Notes: generated by a model not told the origin, from the letters alone. A DNA stretch of 64,000 bases from Roseovarius sp. THAF9 (GCF_009363715.1 NZ_CP045404.1:3998001-4062000); one strand, 5' to 3'. Positions 33,819 to 43,961 are shown, numbered from the stretch's first letter. Numbers and translations: made by a program.

Positions 33819-34688
33819 ATGAGTGCGTCTGGTGACAATGCCGCGCCAGTCATCATCAAACGGAAAAAGGTCACGGGTGGTGACGGGCATCATGGCGGTG
33901 CCTGGAAGGTCGCGTATGCGGACTTCGTCACGGCGATGATGGCGTTTTTCCTTTTGATGTGGCTGTTGAATGCGACGACGGAACAACAACGAAAAGGTAT
34001 TGCGGATTACTTCAGCCCGACGATTCCGATCAATCGCGTATCGGGCGGTGGAGACGGAAGTTTCGGCGGAGAAAGCGTATTTTCCGAAGAGACACTGCCA
34101 CAGAACGGGACGGGTGCCACAAACCAGCGCCCGACCGAGGCCCGCCAGGCCCGCGGTGAAATCGGTGTCAGCGAAGACGGCCGTGCAGAAAGCACCGACC
34201 TTGAGGCAGAGGCACAGGATACCGCCAGTTTCAGCAAGATCGAGGAAATGTTGATGGGGCGGGGCGGGGAAAGCACCGTCTCGAAGGAAACCAGGCGGCA
34301 TATCGTGACCCAGGTCACGGATGAGGGCTTGGTCATTGAAATTTTCGATTTGGAGAATGCGGAACTCTTTAAGCCGGACAGCGACGAGCCGACGCCTCTT
34401 CTGCGCGAAATCGCCAAGATGGTCGGGTCTGTTGCAAGGCTGGTCGAGAACCGAGTTGCGATTGAAGGGCATACCAGCGCCGTGCCTGTCGTGCGCGCCG
34501 AAAATCCCGTATGGTCCCTGTCGATGGCGCGTGCCGACCAAATGCGTGAATTGCTGGAGTCCGAGCAGGTATTGGCACCGCGAATGAACCGCGTTACCGG
34601 ACACGCGGACCGCGAGCCGGCCCATGAGAACGCGCTTTCGATCCGGAACAACCGGCTTGAAGTGATCCTTTTGAGATCTGATCAATAG
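33819..34688 (+). CDS. motB: Flagellar motor stator protein MotB
   Basis: 289 aa. Basic N-terminus, one membrane helix (~36-52) with the proton-carrying Asp35 in AYADFVTAMMAFF, and a C-terminal OmpA-like peptidoglycan-binding domain (VAIEGHTSAVPV...; ADREPAHENALSIRNNR). A Glu/Thr-rich linker spans ~75-160. Its partner motA lies 10 kb downstream rather than adjacent, a Rhodobacteraceae arrangement. Confidence 0.92.
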   Translation: MSASGDNAAPVIIKRKKVTGGDGHHGGAWKVAYADFVTAMMAFFLLMWLLNATTEQQRKGIADYFSPTIPINRVSGGGDGSFGGESVFSEETLPQNGTGATNQRPTEARQARGEIGVSEDGRAESTDLEAEAQDTASFSKIEEMLMGRGGESTVSKETRRHIVTQVTDEGLVIEIFDLENAELFKPDSDEPTPLLREIAKMVGSVARLVENRVAIEGHTSAVPVVRAENPVWSLSMARADQMRELLESEQVLAPRMNRVTGHADREPAHENALSIRNNRLEVILLRSDQ

Positions 34689-34710
34689 GAAGTAGGCAGA
34701 ATTTTATCTG

Positions 34711-34725
34711 TTAGCGGCCTGTTAA
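34711..34725 (+). promoter_or_regulatory. Candidate CtrA box upstream of flgE
   Basis: TTAG CGGCCTG TTAA, one mismatch to TTAA-N7-TTAA, 58 bases before the flgE start and just after motB. By pattern only. Confidence 0.42.
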
Positions 34726-34782
34726 ATCGCAGCGTCTAGTTCTGGGCATTGAAGACATTCGATGCAGCAGAAAGGCGTGTCC

Positions 34783-36084
34783 ATGACAATATCATCCTCG
34801 TTGAATGCCGGTGTGGCGGGTCTCAGTTCCAATGCGACCCGCCTGGCGGCGATTTCCGACAATATCGCGAACTCGGCCACCTACGGGTACAAGCGGGTCG
34901 AGGCGGACTTCCAGTCCATGGTGATTTCCTCCAACGGGGGCAGCTATTCGGCCGGTGGCGTGCGGTCCTCGACTCAGCGGCTGATCGACGAGCGCGGATC
35001 GCTGGTGTCCACTTCCAACCCGACCGACCTTGCGGTTCGCGGACGCGGCATGTTGCCTGTGGCGCTGGCCAGCCAAGTGGATGTCGGCAACGGGTCGAGC
35101 CAGATGCTCTTGACCACGACCGGGTCTTTCCGGACCGATGCCGAAGGGCGCTTGGTCACGGAATCGGGTCTGGTCCTGCTGGGCTGGCCGGCCAATGCCG
35201 ATGGCACGGTTCCGGAGTTTCCGCGCGATACCAGCGACGGACTTGAGCCGGTCCAGATCAACGTCAATCAGCTGACGGGCGAGCCGACGACCAGCATCGA
35301 TCTTGGCGTGAACCTGCCCGCGACGGACACCGAAGCGGGTGCCCCGGGCGACCCGCAACAATTGTCGATTGAATACTTCGACAATCTGGGCAAATCCGAA
35401 AACATCCTGATCGAATTCACGCCAACCGTCCCGGCCACGGCGTCGTCCAACGAATGGACGATGGTCCTTACCGACTCGGCGCAAGGAGGCGCGGTGATCG
35501 GCGAATACACCCTGAGCTTCGATGACGCGCGCGCCTCAGGCGGCACGCTGCTTGGCGTGACCGACACTTCGGGCGGCGCGTACGATCCCGGCACGGGTTC
35601 GATCATTGTCAACGTGGCCGGCGGCCCGATGGAGATCAATATCGGGCAGTTGGGGGCCAATGACGGTCTGACGCAACTGTCCGACAGTTTCGCACCGCTT
35701 TCGATCAACAAGGATGGCTCGCCGGTGGGCAACATGATCTCGGCCGAGGTGGATGAAAATGGCTTTGTGCATGCCTCATTCGACACGGGTATCACGCGGG
35801 TTATCTACCAGGTGCCGTTGGTCGACCTGCCCAACCCCAACGGCATGGTCGCCATGGACCAACAGACCTATCTTCCCTCGCCCGAAAGCGGCTCGTTCTT
35901 CCTGTGGAACGCTGGGGATGGCCCGACAGGTGACGTCGTCGCCTTTGCCCGCGAGGAATCCGCGACTGACGTTGCAGGTGAGCTGACGGACATGATCCAG
36001 ACGCAGCGGGCTTATTCCTCCAACGCCAAGGTCATTCAGACCGTTGACGAGATGTTGCAGGAAACAACCAATATCAAGCGCTGA
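34783..36084 (+). CDS. flgE: Flagellar hook protein FlgE
   Basis: 433 aa. N-terminal rod/hook motif SSSLNAGVAGLSSNATRLAA and SDNIANSATYGYKR, central hook domain, and C-terminal helix with LTDMIQTQRAYSSNAKVIQT. The ATG at 34783 is chosen over one at 34762 since AAAGG precedes it properly and the family N-terminus starts there. Exported by the type III apparatus without cleavage. Confidence 0.93.
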   Translation: MTISSSLNAGVAGLSSNATRLAAISDNIANSATYGYKRVEADFQSMVISSNGGSYSAGGVRSSTQRLIDERGSLVSTSNPTDLAVRGRGMLPVALASQVDVGNGSSQMLLTTTGSFRTDAEGRLVTESGLVLLGWPANADGTVPEFPRDTSDGLEPVQINVNQLTGEPTTSIDLGVNLPATDTEAGAPGDPQQLSIEYFDNLGKSENILIEFTPTVPATASSNEWTMVLTDSAQGGAVIGEYTLSFDDARASGGTLLGVTDTSGGAYDPGTGSIIVNVAGGPMEINIGQLGANDGLTQLSDSFAPLSINKDGSPVGNMISAEVDENGFVHASFDTGITRVIYQVPLVDLPNPNGMVAMDQQTYLPSPESGSFFLWNAGDGPTGDVVAFAREESATDVAGELTDMIQTQRAYSSNAKVIQTVDEMLQETTNIKR

Positions 36085-36124
36085 TCCGGCGCTTGAAATC
36101 TTACCCTAGCACCGAGGTGCCGCG

Positions 36125-37579
36125 ATGAGTATTTCCACGGCTTTGTCCAACGCCCTGACGGGACTGACCGCAAGTTCCCGCGCGGCCGGGGTGGTCTCGA
36201 CCAACCTGGCAAACATCCTGACCGATGGCTACGCGCCGCGCAGCATTGAGTTGACGGCACAGGGCGATGGTCGCGGCGGCGGTGTGTCGGTTGTCGCTGT
36301 CACGCGGAATGTCGATGCGGGCCTTCTGAGTGAACGGCGGCTTGCCGACAGCGCCTTGGGCTACAACGACGCGATGGCCGGGTTTCTCGCGCGGTTCGAA
36401 AGCGAGGTGGGCTTGCCAGACGAGCCATCGTCTCTGACCGCGCGGATTGCCGCCTTCGCGGCCAGCCTGGCAAGCGCTGCGTCCAAGCCGGAAGAAGAGG
36501 CGCGTCTCAGCGAAGTCGCGTTGCGCGGCGCCGAACTGGCCGGAAAACTGAACGCGATTTCGGGCCGTATCGAGGCCGAGCGCACCGCCGCCGACGGTCA
36601 GATCAATCAGGCGGTGGACCGGGTGAACACGCTCTTGTCGCAGGTTCAGACCCTGAATGCGCATATCGTGAACGCCAAAAACTTCGGTCACCCGTCTGCG
36701 TCTTTCGAAGATCAGCGGCAGCAGGTTATCGATGAATTGTCGGACTACGTGCCGGTCCGGTCCGCCGATCGCGGCAATGGTGGCTTGGCACTTTACACGC
36801 CCGGCGGTGCTGTCCTGATCGACGGTCGGCCTGCCGAGCTTTCCTTCTCGCCCTCGAATGTGGTTGCGGCGCATATGACCGAGGCTAACGGTCTTTTGTC
36901 CGGGCTTCAGATCAATGGCGTACAGATCGCGTCCTCCGGCGAGAACAGTCCGATCAAGGGCGGGCGCCTCGCCGGATTGTTCGAGATACGCGACAGCCTC
37001 GCCGTGGACGCGCAGACGCAGGTGGATGCCACGGCGCGCAACCTGATCGAGCGCTTTCAGGACGCTGGCCTTGATGCGACTCGGGCGCCAGGTGACCCCG
37101 GCCTTTTCACGGATAACGGCAACAGTTTCGCCGCAGCTGGCGAGATCGGCATTGCCGGCAGGATCGTGCTGAACTCCGCGGTCGATATTCGCCAGGGCGG
37201 CGCGGCATGGCGATTGCGCGATGGTCTCGGGGCAACCGCTCCCGGTGCCCCCGGCAATGCGGGCCTGCTCATCGATCTCTCTGCGGCGATCAGCGCGACG
37301 AATGCGATGGCGTCGGGCGATCTTGGGGCGACGGCGCGCTCATTCTCGGGGCACGCAACCAGCTTCGTGTCCCGCTTGGGACAGCAGGCCATCACCGTAG
37401 ATCAGTCGATGAGTTTCGCGGCATCTCGCCGGGCGGGCCTGAAGGATATCGAACTCCAGAACGGCGTGGACTCGGATGAACAAATGCAACGGCTCTTGCT
37501 AATTGAGCAGGCCTACAGTGCAAATGCCCGCATGATCCAGACTGCCGACGACATGATACAAACCCTGCTGAGGATCTGA
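36125..37579 (+). CDS. flgK: Flagellar hook-associated protein 1
   Basis: 484 aa. N-terminus STALSNALTGLTASSRAAGV with the rod/hook signature VSTNLANILTDGYAPR, and C-terminus LLIEQAYSANARMIQTADDM. Forms the hook-filament junction with FlgL, the next gene (2-base gap). Confidence 0.92.
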   Translation: MSISTALSNALTGLTASSRAAGVVSTNLANILTDGYAPRSIELTAQGDGRGGGVSVVAVTRNVDAGLLSERRLADSALGYNDAMAGFLARFESEVGLPDEPSSLTARIAAFAASLASAASKPEEEARLSEVALRGAELAGKLNAISGRIEAERTAADGQINQAVDRVNTLLSQVQTLNAHIVNAKNFGHPSASFEDQRQQVIDELSDYVPVRSADRGNGGLALYTPGGAVLIDGRPAELSFSPSNVVAAHMTEANGLLSGLQINGVQIASSGENSPIKGGRLAGLFEIRDSLAVDAQTQVDATARNLIERFQDAGLDATRAPGDPGLFTDNGNSFAAAGEIGIAGRIVLNSAVDIRQGGAAWRLRDGLGATAPGAPGNAGLLIDLSAAISATNAMASGDLGATARSFSGHATSFVSRLGQQAITVDQSMSFAASRRAGLKDIELQNGVDSDEQMQRLLLIEQAYSANARMIQTADDMIQTLLRI

Positions 37580-37581
37580 CC

Positions 37582-38592
37582 ATGAATGCGCTTTCCCTGG
37601 GCGATCTGGCCCACACGTTTCTGTTGCGGCGTCAAAGCGCCCAGATCAAGCAGGACTTGACACGCCTGTCCGAAGAACTTGCCAGTGGGCGAACGACGGA
37701 CACGCGCCGGCATCTCAACGGGCATTTCACTGCGCTTGCCGACTTCGAGCGTGAACTGCGTCTGCTTGACCGGTATGACAACACCGCCGCAGAGGTGGGC
37801 GCGCAATCGGCCGCTATGCAAGCTGCGATGAACACGGTCCAGGACCGTGCGGGCGCGCTTGCCGAGACCATGGCGCTGGCCTCGGCCGCAGCCTCGCCTG
37901 GCGACACGCGCACGGTTGCGACCCAGGCGCAAAGCGAGCTTGAAACCATCGTCGCCGCGCTCAACACGCGCGTGGCGGGGCGTGCAGTGTTTTCAGGGGT
38001 CGCGGTTGCGACCGCACCGCTTGTCGATGCCGATACGCTTCTGGCAGACCTGAGAAGCGCCGTGTCGGGGGCGACGACAGCCGCGGATGTGATGGCGGCG
38101 GCCGACACCTTCTTCGATGCGCCGGGCGGCGTGTTTGAGACCTCTATCTACCAAGGAGGCACAATCGATCTGAGCCCGTTCAACCTCGGATCAGGGGAAA
38201 GTGTGACGCTGTCGTTGCGCGCAGATGATGCCGCGGTGCGGACCGTGCTGAAAAATGTCGCCGTGGCCGCGCTTTCAGACGATCCAAGCATCACGCTGAA
38301 TGCCGGCGAAGCGAAAGAGCTCTTGCAGACGCTGAGTGTCGGTGCGCTTTCGGGGCAGGACAGCGTAACGCGTCTGCGCGCAAACCTTGGTTTCGCCGAG
38401 GAGCGGATTGAGATGGCATCGGTCCGCATCACTTCCGAATTGACCAGCCTGGAGGTCGCTCGAAATGCATTGCTGGAGGTCGATCCCTACCAGACAGCGA
38501 CTCAGCTCGAAGCTGTTCAGACACAACTTGAAACGCTCTACACGATAACCGCGCGGTCTTCGCGCCTCAGCCTGGTGAATTTCCTTTCATGA
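37582..38592 (+). CDS. flgL: Flagellar hook-associated protein 3 (flagellin-like)
   Basis: 336 aa. Flagellin-type N-terminus (LAHTFLLRRQSAQIKQDLTR, LSEELASGRTTD) and C-terminal helical motif ITSELTSLEVARNALLEVDP. Overlaps flgI by 4 bases. Confidence 0.88.
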   Translation: MNALSLGDLAHTFLLRRQSAQIKQDLTRLSEELASGRTTDTRRHLNGHFTALADFERELRLLDRYDNTAAEVGAQSAAMQAAMNTVQDRAGALAETMALASAAASPGDTRTVATQAQSELETIVAALNTRVAGRAVFSGVAVATAPLVDADTLLADLRSAVSGATTAADVMAAADTFFDAPGGVFETSIYQGGTIDLSPFNLGSGESVTLSLRADDAAVRTVLKNVAVAALSDDPSITLNAGEAKELLQTLSVGALSGQDSVTRLRANLGFAEERIEMASVRITSELTSLEVARNALLEVDPYQTATQLEAVQTQLETLYTITARSSRLSLVNFLS

Positions 38593-39704
38593 CATTTCTT
38601 CCGCGCGCGTTCCTGTCTGCGATCCTCTCGATGATTCTCGCAACATTGCCGGTTTCGGCCAGCCCGATCCGTATCAAGGACCTCGTGGAATTCGATGGCG
38701 TCCGCGGCAACGACCTGGTGGGCTATGGCCTCGTGGTTGGTCTGAACGGCACCGGGGATGGTCTGCGCAATGCGCCATTCACCGAAGAGATCATGTCCAA
38801 CATCCTGGAGCGCCTGGGGGTCAACGTCACCGGCGAACAGTTTCGACCCAAGAACGTGGCCGCGGTTTTCGTGACGGCCACCATACCGCCCTTCGCGCGC
38901 GCCGGCGGCCAGATAGATGTCACGGTTTCTGCGATCGGTGATGCCGGCAGCTTGCTTGGCGGCACGCTGGTCATGACGCCGCTTAACGCCGCAGATGGCC
39001 AGATCTATGCGGTGGCCCAAGGGACCATCATCGCCGGAGGAGCCGCGGCCCAGGGCGAGGCCGGCGGCGTGGTTCAGGGGGTGCCGACGGCCGGGGTCAT
39101 ACCGGCCGGGGCCCGGGTGGAACGAGAGATCGATTTCGACCTTTCGTCGCTGGACAGTATGCGCCTTGCGCTGCGCGAGCCCGACTTTACGACGGCGAAC
39201 CGTATCGAACGTGCGATTAATGCCAGTTTTGGCCGCGCTGTCGCTGTGATGATGGACTCGGGCACAGTGCGCCTCGATATTGGCCGGACCGGCACGCCAA
39301 GCCCGGCTCATGCGCTGAGCCAGATCGAAAACATCCTTGTACAGCCCGAACGCAAAGCGCGGGTCGTCGTGGATCAGAGGTCCGGCACGATCGTGATGGG
39401 CGAAGACGTTCGTATCTCGCGCGTGGCGGTGTCGCAGGGCAACCTGACACTCAGGGTCGAGGAGACACCGCTTGCCGTTCAGCCGAATCCGTTCGCGGAA
39501 GGCGAGACGGTGATCGTTCCCCGAACGAACGCCGAGATCGAGGAAGAGCCCGGTATCGGCCTTGCCGAAGTGCCGGACGGTACATCTCTGTCGGAAGTCA
39601 TCGCCGGGTTGAACGCCCTAGGGGTTGCGCCGCGGGACATGATCGACATCCTCAAGAGCATCAAGGCTGCGGGTGCGCTTCATGCGGAATTCGTTGTTCG
39701 GTGA
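38589..39704 (+). CDS. flgI: Flagellar P-ring protein FlgI
   Basis: 371 aa. Signal peptide 1-24 (ends PVSAS), then IRIKDLVEFDGVRGNDLVGY, GLVVGLNGTGDGL and later RVVVDQRSGTIVMGEDVRIS. Secreted by Sec and assembled around the rod in the peptidoglycan layer. Last gene of the rightward motB-flgI run. Confidence 0.95.
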   Translation: MTFLPRAFLSAILSMILATLPVSASPIRIKDLVEFDGVRGNDLVGYGLVVGLNGTGDGLRNAPFTEEIMSNILERLGVNVTGEQFRPKNVAAVFVTATIPPFARAGGQIDVTVSAIGDAGSLLGGTLVMTPLNAADGQIYAVAQGTIIAGGAAAQGEAGGVVQGVPTAGVIPAGARVEREIDFDLSSLDSMRLALREPDFTTANRIERAINASFGRAVAVMMDSGTVRLDIGRTGTPSPAHALSQIENILVQPERKARVVVDQRSGTIVMGEDVRISRVAVSQGNLTLRVEETPLAVQPNPFAEGETVIVPRTNAEIEEEPGIGLAEVPDGTSLSEVIAGLNALGVAPRDMIDILKSIKAAGALHAEFVVR

Positions 39705-40072
39705 AATAGCGCGCAGCGGTTGCGCAGGCCGCTGACCGTTCCCCTGACCACGTCTCGGTCGCCCTATTTCAAACGCTGGAAGTATTGTCTGAACAGGTCC
39801 CGGAAAAGGCCAGCGTTCGTGCCCGGAGCCTCGTTGTACTGACCAAGGCAACCGGATCTTCGGGTCCTGGCACCGACAGGCAGGTCGGGTTGGCGGACAG
39901 GCACGCCGGCCCTAAGGCGTTTCGCGATGAACCTGGATCATAGCCTGCCCGTGAAACGCGCTGCAACATCCTGGCGCAGCAGGTGTTTTGCGCTGAGCTC
40001 TTGGCTCAGATTAAAGGCACAACACTATGTTTCATGGACTTCGATGTCGCCGGGTCGCATTTTTCCCAGCGG
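39705..40072. other. Convergent gap between flgI and fliP
   Basis: 368 bases. One frame from 39710 to ~39922 has a plausible amino-acid composition but no start codon, so I do not call it. No flgJ-like gene is present here although one lies elsewhere in the island. Confidence 0.45.
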
Positions 40073-40810
40073 TCAGAAGTAACCGCGTACCAGCCCGTCT
40101 GCCACCAGTGTCCATCCATCGGCAATCACGAAGAAAGCCAGTTTGAAAGGAAGGGATACAATGGCCGGCGGGACCATCATCATGCCCATCGACATCAGGA
40201 CGGCGGCGACAACCAAGTCAATTATCAGGAATGGCAGGAAGAGCAGGAACCCGATCTGGAACGCTCGGGCGATCTCGGAGAGCATGAAGCTTGGCACAAG
40301 GATTGACAGCGGCGCACCGGGCGCTGGTGCCGTTCCGGCCGCGTCAGGCCGAAGTGCAGCCATCGCGCTAAACGTGTCACCGTCGACACGGCCTGCCATG
40401 AAATTGCGGAACGGCTCCAACACGCGCGCGACAGCTTCCTCGATCTCGATGCGCTCGCCGAGAAGCGGTTCGATTCCCGCAGTCCAAGCCTCGGTAAATA
40501 CCGGTTCCATGACGAAATAGGTAAGGAACAAAGCAAGGCTGACGATCAGCATGTTGGGGGGCGATTGTTGCAGGCCGATCCCCTGCCTCAGGATCGAAAG
40601 CACCGTTACGATGAAAGGGAAACAGGTGATCATGATCGCGAGACCCGGCGCAAGGCTGAGGACCGTGATCAACAGGATCAGTTGGATCGTGCGCGCCGAG
40701 AGCGACCCGTCATCGCCCAGCGAGATCGAGATTTCCTGCGCTGCAGCGGGACCGGCGAGCATCAAAAGGCCGCCGATGAGGCAACCCAAAAGGCCTGCGT
40801 GTACCGTCAT
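40073..40810 (-). CDS. fliP: Flagellar export gate protein FliP
   Basis: 245 aa. Signal peptide (1-24), four membrane helices, and signatures RTIQLILLITVLSLAPGLAI and PFLIIDLVVAAVLMSMGMMM. Core of the FliP5Q4R1 gate. Overlaps fliN by 4 bases. No fliO is seen next to it. Confidence 0.94.
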   Translation of the reverse strand: MTVHAGLLGCLIGGLLMLAGPAAAQEISISLGDDGSLSARTIQLILLITVLSLAPGLAIMITCFPFIVTVLSILRQGIGLQQSPPNMLIVSLALFLTYFVMEPVFTEAWTAGIEPLLGERIEIEEAVARVLEPFRNFMAGRVDGDTFSAMAALRPDAAGTAPAPGAPLSILVPSFMLSEIARAFQIGFLLFLPFLIIDLVVAAVLMSMGMMMVPPAIVSLPFKLAFFVIADGWTLVADGLVRGYF

Positions 40811-41109
40811 CCCAGCCCGTCTTGCAGATCGGCTACCTCGGTCAGCCGGACGGCCAATTGGCCTTGTTGCTCACCTTCCAGCTCTTCCAGTTCGCCTCTG
40901 GCGATAAGCCGCTCCCCGACATAGAGTTCAACCGCGTCGTCGACGCGCTTGTCCAGCGGCAGCACCGCGTTTCTGCCCATCTTCAGCAGATCGCGGATCA
41001 GCGGGCGTGCCTTGCCGACGGAGATTGTGATCTCGATCGGAACAGAAGAAAACGGGCTGCGCAGTTCGCCGGGAGTGGTCTCCTGCGGGTCGGGTTGATC
41101 GGTCATCAA
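40807..41109 (-). CDS. fliN: Flagellar motor switch protein FliN
   Basis: 100 aa, one SpoA domain: VPIEITISVGKARPLIRDLL and LYVGERLIARGELEELEGEQ. Part of the C-ring with FliG and FliM, which are not in the window. Overlaps fliH by 4 bases and fliP by 4. Confidence 0.9.
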   Translation of the reverse strand: MMTDQPDPQETTPGELRSPFSSVPIEITISVGKARPLIRDLLKMGRNAVLPLDKRVDDAVELYVGERLIARGELEELEGEQQGQLAVRLTEVADLQDGLG

Positions 41110-41708
41110 GCGGATTTCCTTTGTTCTTCGGCAAGGGCGGTGGTGAAATAGGCGTCAATCGCGGTGGCTATCCTGGCGATGGTGTCATGCAGATCGATTT
41201 CCTGCTCGGCGCCGTCTTCGAAGCGGACCTGCACCTGGTCCGGCGAGAGTGTTGCGTCTTCCTCGACGGATACCGAGACTTGGCCTTCGCCCAGATCGGC
41301 AACATCGAGCGCGGCGCTCTGACCCGGAGCGACGCATACAAGAACGGTGCGTCTTCCGTGGACCGCGACCTGTTGCATGATGATCTCGCTGAGGCGTGGC
41401 GAGAGGGTTTCGCGCGCCACCGCCGGCAGTACGGTCTCCACGATCTGCATGATCAAGGGACGCACGCCTTCCAGAATGGTGCGAAACGCCTCCTTCTGCG
41501 TGAAATCAATGTCTTCAACGGCGCGGGCGAATTCTGCAGATACGTGGCCAGCCTGTCCTTCTTGGGCTTTGACCGAGTCGTCCCACCCGGCTTGGTATCC
41601 TTTCTCGAACGCCTCGAGACGCTCTTCCTCGAGCAGGACATCCGTCATTTCGATCGTGTCGCCGCTGCTCAATGTTCCGAAATCTTCCAGAAGGTGGGAA
41701 ACGGACAT
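41106..41708 (-). CDS. fliH: Flagellar assembly protein FliH-like
   Basis: 200 aa. Acidic N-terminus, helical region EEERLEAFEKGYQAGWDD, then the FliH-type C-terminal domain (LPAVARETLSPRLSEIIMQQ). Regulates the ATPase FliI and links it to the C-ring. Position between fliF and fliN supports the call; sequence conservation in this family is low. Confidence 0.8.
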   Translation of the reverse strand: MSVSHLLEDFGTLSSGDTIEMTDVLLEEERLEAFEKGYQAGWDDSVKAQEGQAGHVSAEFARAVEDIDFTQKEAFRTILEGVRPLIMQIVETVLPAVARETLSPRLSEIIMQQVAVHGRRTVLVCVAPGQSAALDVADLGEGQVSVSVEEDATLSPDQVQVRFEDGAEQEIDLHDTIARIATAIDAYFTTALAEEQRKSA

Positions 41709-43336
41709 CAGGCGCGCTCCTCCTCGCCCTCGAGCCAGCTGCGCAGGATCTCGACTGTTTCGTCTTGCCGCTCACTGATCATGGCGCGTAGCCTTTCGAC
41801 AGGGTCCTGATCATCGGAATCGAGGGATGGGAGCCCCATGCCACCACCGCCCGACAGCATCGGCAATTCGCCTGGTCGGTCTGCATCGTCCTGTATCTCG
41901 CCGGTCAGAGCGGCTTGGGAGGTTTCAAAATCGCCGATGTTATCCGAATAACCGGAATTCTCGGAACCGGCCGGAGCGGCAAGCTGCGCGGCACCATCGG
42001 GCTGACGCGCCAGAACGGGGCGCACGACGAATAGACCAAGAATAAGCGCGACAATGGCTAGAACCGCTGCCTTGATGAGGGACATAGCATCGAAAGCGAA
42101 GTTCGAAAGAAATGAGCTTTGCGGTCCTGTTCCCAGTGGTTCGGGCAGCTCGAATTGCATCGTCTTGAGAGTGATTTCATCTCCACGCGCTTCGTCAAAG
42201 CCGACGGCGGAAGCGACGAGTTCACGAAGATCGGCAAGCTCTTCCTCCGAGCGCGGTTCAAACACTTCTTCCCCGTTGGCATCCGTCGTCGTGGTGCCAT
42301 TGACCAGCACCGCGACGGTCAGACGCTTGACTGCGCCCGGCACCATCGTGATTTGCCGTTCGGTTTCGGAAACTTCGTAATTGATTCTTTCGCGTGTCTC
42401 GCTCACCTGGCTGGACGAGGAATCGCCGGCCGCACCGTCACCATCGGGCAGGTTTGATGCCACCGTGACGTCACCGCCGCCCTGATCGGTTGACTGATTC
42501 GCGACCTCCTCGGTATCGGTGCTGATCGCGACGCGGCTGCCCGGGTCGATCACACGCTCACGGACAGACTCGGTCTGCGTCACGGTATCGACGCTGACCT
42601 CGACCACCGCATTGCCCGGACCGACACGTGCTTCCAGAAGTCGCGTCACCCGTTGCCGGATCGCATCGGTGCGGTCGTCTGCAGCGTTGGTCGGCGTTTC
42701 TTCGGCCATGCCTAGAAGACCGCCTTCGCTGTCGATGATCGAGACATCCTCGGGCGTCAGGCCCGGCACGGCGGAAGCGACAAGAAACTTCAAGCCCTTG
42801 GCGTGCTTGGCTGAAAGGCCACCCGATGCAGTGCTGATCGAGACGGATGCGGAGGGTTGAACGTCGCGCTGAAACGGGTTGTTCCCGGTCTTGGCGATAT
42901 GCACCCGGGCCGAGCTTATGGACGGGTGGGTCAGGATCGTACGGGCAAGCTCGCCCTCTTTGGCGCGCCAGTATGCGGCATCGAACATCTGCGATGTCGT
43001 ACCAAAGCCTGACAGACCATCGAGCAGTTCATATCCTCGAGACGAGTTCGCCGGAAGTCCCTCGCTGGCCAAGGTCATGCGCAGTTCATCACGCCGCGCG
43101 GAATCTACAAATATCGACCCGCCGCGCACGTCATACGCGACGCCGCGCTGTTCGAGAGCACGCACGACCTCTCCGGCCGGGCCGCTTTCGAGACCGGCGT
43201 AGATCAGCGAAAGACTGGGTGCCGAGGCCATACGGGCAAGTGACAGAACGGCGGCAAACATCGCGACCGTTGCAAGTGTCACGATCACGCGTCGCCGAGC
43301 ATTCATACCCGACCAGATATCGATGAGCTGCTGCAA
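41708..43336 (-). CDS. fliF: Flagellar MS-ring protein FliF
   Basis: 542 aa from a TTG that has GGAGG 12-16 bases upstream. N-terminal membrane helix (~17-38), YscJ/FliF domain with GLESGPAGEVVRALEQRGVA and SARVHIAKTGNNPF, variable central region and a second helix (~425-445). An in-frame ATG at 43306 (residue 11) is the alternative start. Starts the leftward fliF-fliH-fliN-fliP set, divergent from fliL. Confidence 0.93.
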   Translation of the reverse strand: MQQLIDIWSGMNARRRVIVTLATVAMFAAVLSLARMASAPSLSLIYAGLESGPAGEVVRALEQRGVAYDVRGGSIFVDSARRDELRMTLASEGLPANSSRGYELLDGLSGFGTTSQMFDAAYWRAKEGELARTILTHPSISSARVHIAKTGNNPFQRDVQPSASVSISTASGGLSAKHAKGLKFLVASAVPGLTPEDVSIIDSEGGLLGMAEETPTNAADDRTDAIRQRVTRLLEARVGPGNAVVEVSVDTVTQTESVRERVIDPGSRVAISTDTEEVANQSTDQGGGDVTVASNLPDGDGAAGDSSSSQVSETRERINYEVSETERQITMVPGAVKRLTVAVLVNGTTTTDANGEEVFEPRSEEELADLRELVASAVGFDEARGDEITLKTMQFELPEPLGTGPQSSFLSNFAFDAMSLIKAAVLAIVALILGLFVVRPVLARQPDGAAQLAAPAGSENSGYSDNIGDFETSQAALTGEIQDDADRPGELPMLSGGGGMGLPSLDSDDQDPVERLRAMISERQDETVEILRSWLEGEEERA

Positions 43337-43399
43337 GTTCTTCGCCTCCAGGATTGCGGCGTTCTGCCGTTCGCTGCGGTCCTGTTTCGCTCATCAGGC

Positions 43400-43414
43400 T
43401 TAACAATCGGTTAG
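43400..43414. promoter_or_regulatory. Candidate CtrA box between fliF and fliL
   Basis: TTAA CAATCGG TTAG, one mismatch to TTAA-N7-TTAA, in the 125-base divergent region between fliF and fliL. Best-placed of the repeats of this type, since it could serve both promoters. Confidence 0.48.
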
Positions 43415-43461
43415 TTCCTCTCGGGCTATGGTGCAGAAAATCGAAATCGAGGGATCAATTG

Positions 43462-43953
43462 ATGAACGATACCGAAGATCAGGTCGACGAGCCTCCTAAG
43501 AAGAAGTCGAAACTACCTTTGATTCTTGGGCTTGTCCTGGCTCTCGCCGGCGGTGGCGGTGGATTTTACGCCGTCTCGTCCGGTCTGATTCTCGGCGGAG
43601 GATCAACCGAAGATCACACGCATGAACAAGAGGACCTTGAGGTTAAGGACATGCCCGATGTGGCTTTCGTTCCGATCGAGCCGCTGGTCATTTCGATCGG
43701 CGGGACCGATGTCAGCCATCTGCGCTTTCGAGCGCAGCTGGAAGTCCGGTCGACCTATCGCGAGGAAGTCGAGAAGCTGATGCCGCGCGTGGTGGATGTG
43801 CTCAATTCCTACTTGCGGGCCGTCGCCGTTGAAGATCTGAGCAACAACTCGGCCTTGGTGCGGCTGCGCGCTCAGATGCTGAGACGCGTGCAGGTGGTCA
43901 CCGGCGGTGACCGGGTAAATGACCTGCTGATCATGGAATTCGTACTGAACTGA
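43462..43953 (+). CDS. fliL: Flagellar basal body-associated protein FliL
   Basis: 163 aa from the ATG at 43462 with GAGGG upstream. Cytosolic acidic/basic N-terminus, one membrane helix (~18-38) and the periplasmic FliL domain (VEPLVISIGG-like, then LRFRAQLEVRSTYREEVEKL, VDVLNSYLRAVAVEDL). Stabilises the stator. A second FliL-like gene is present at 52664. Confidence 0.88.
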   Translation: MNDTEDQVDEPPKKKSKLPLILGLVLALAGGGGGFYAVSSGLILGGGSTEDHTHEQEDLEVKDMPDVAFVPIEPLVISIGGTDVSHLRFRAQLEVRSTYREEVEKLMPRVVDVLNSYLRAVAVEDLSNNSALVRLRAQMLRRVQVVTGGDRVNDLLIMEFVLN

Positions 43954-43961
43954 GGGATCAA

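Noticed and set aside
39710..39922. Plausible small gene after flgI
   Set aside because: No start codon or ribosome site in frame, and no family resemblance.
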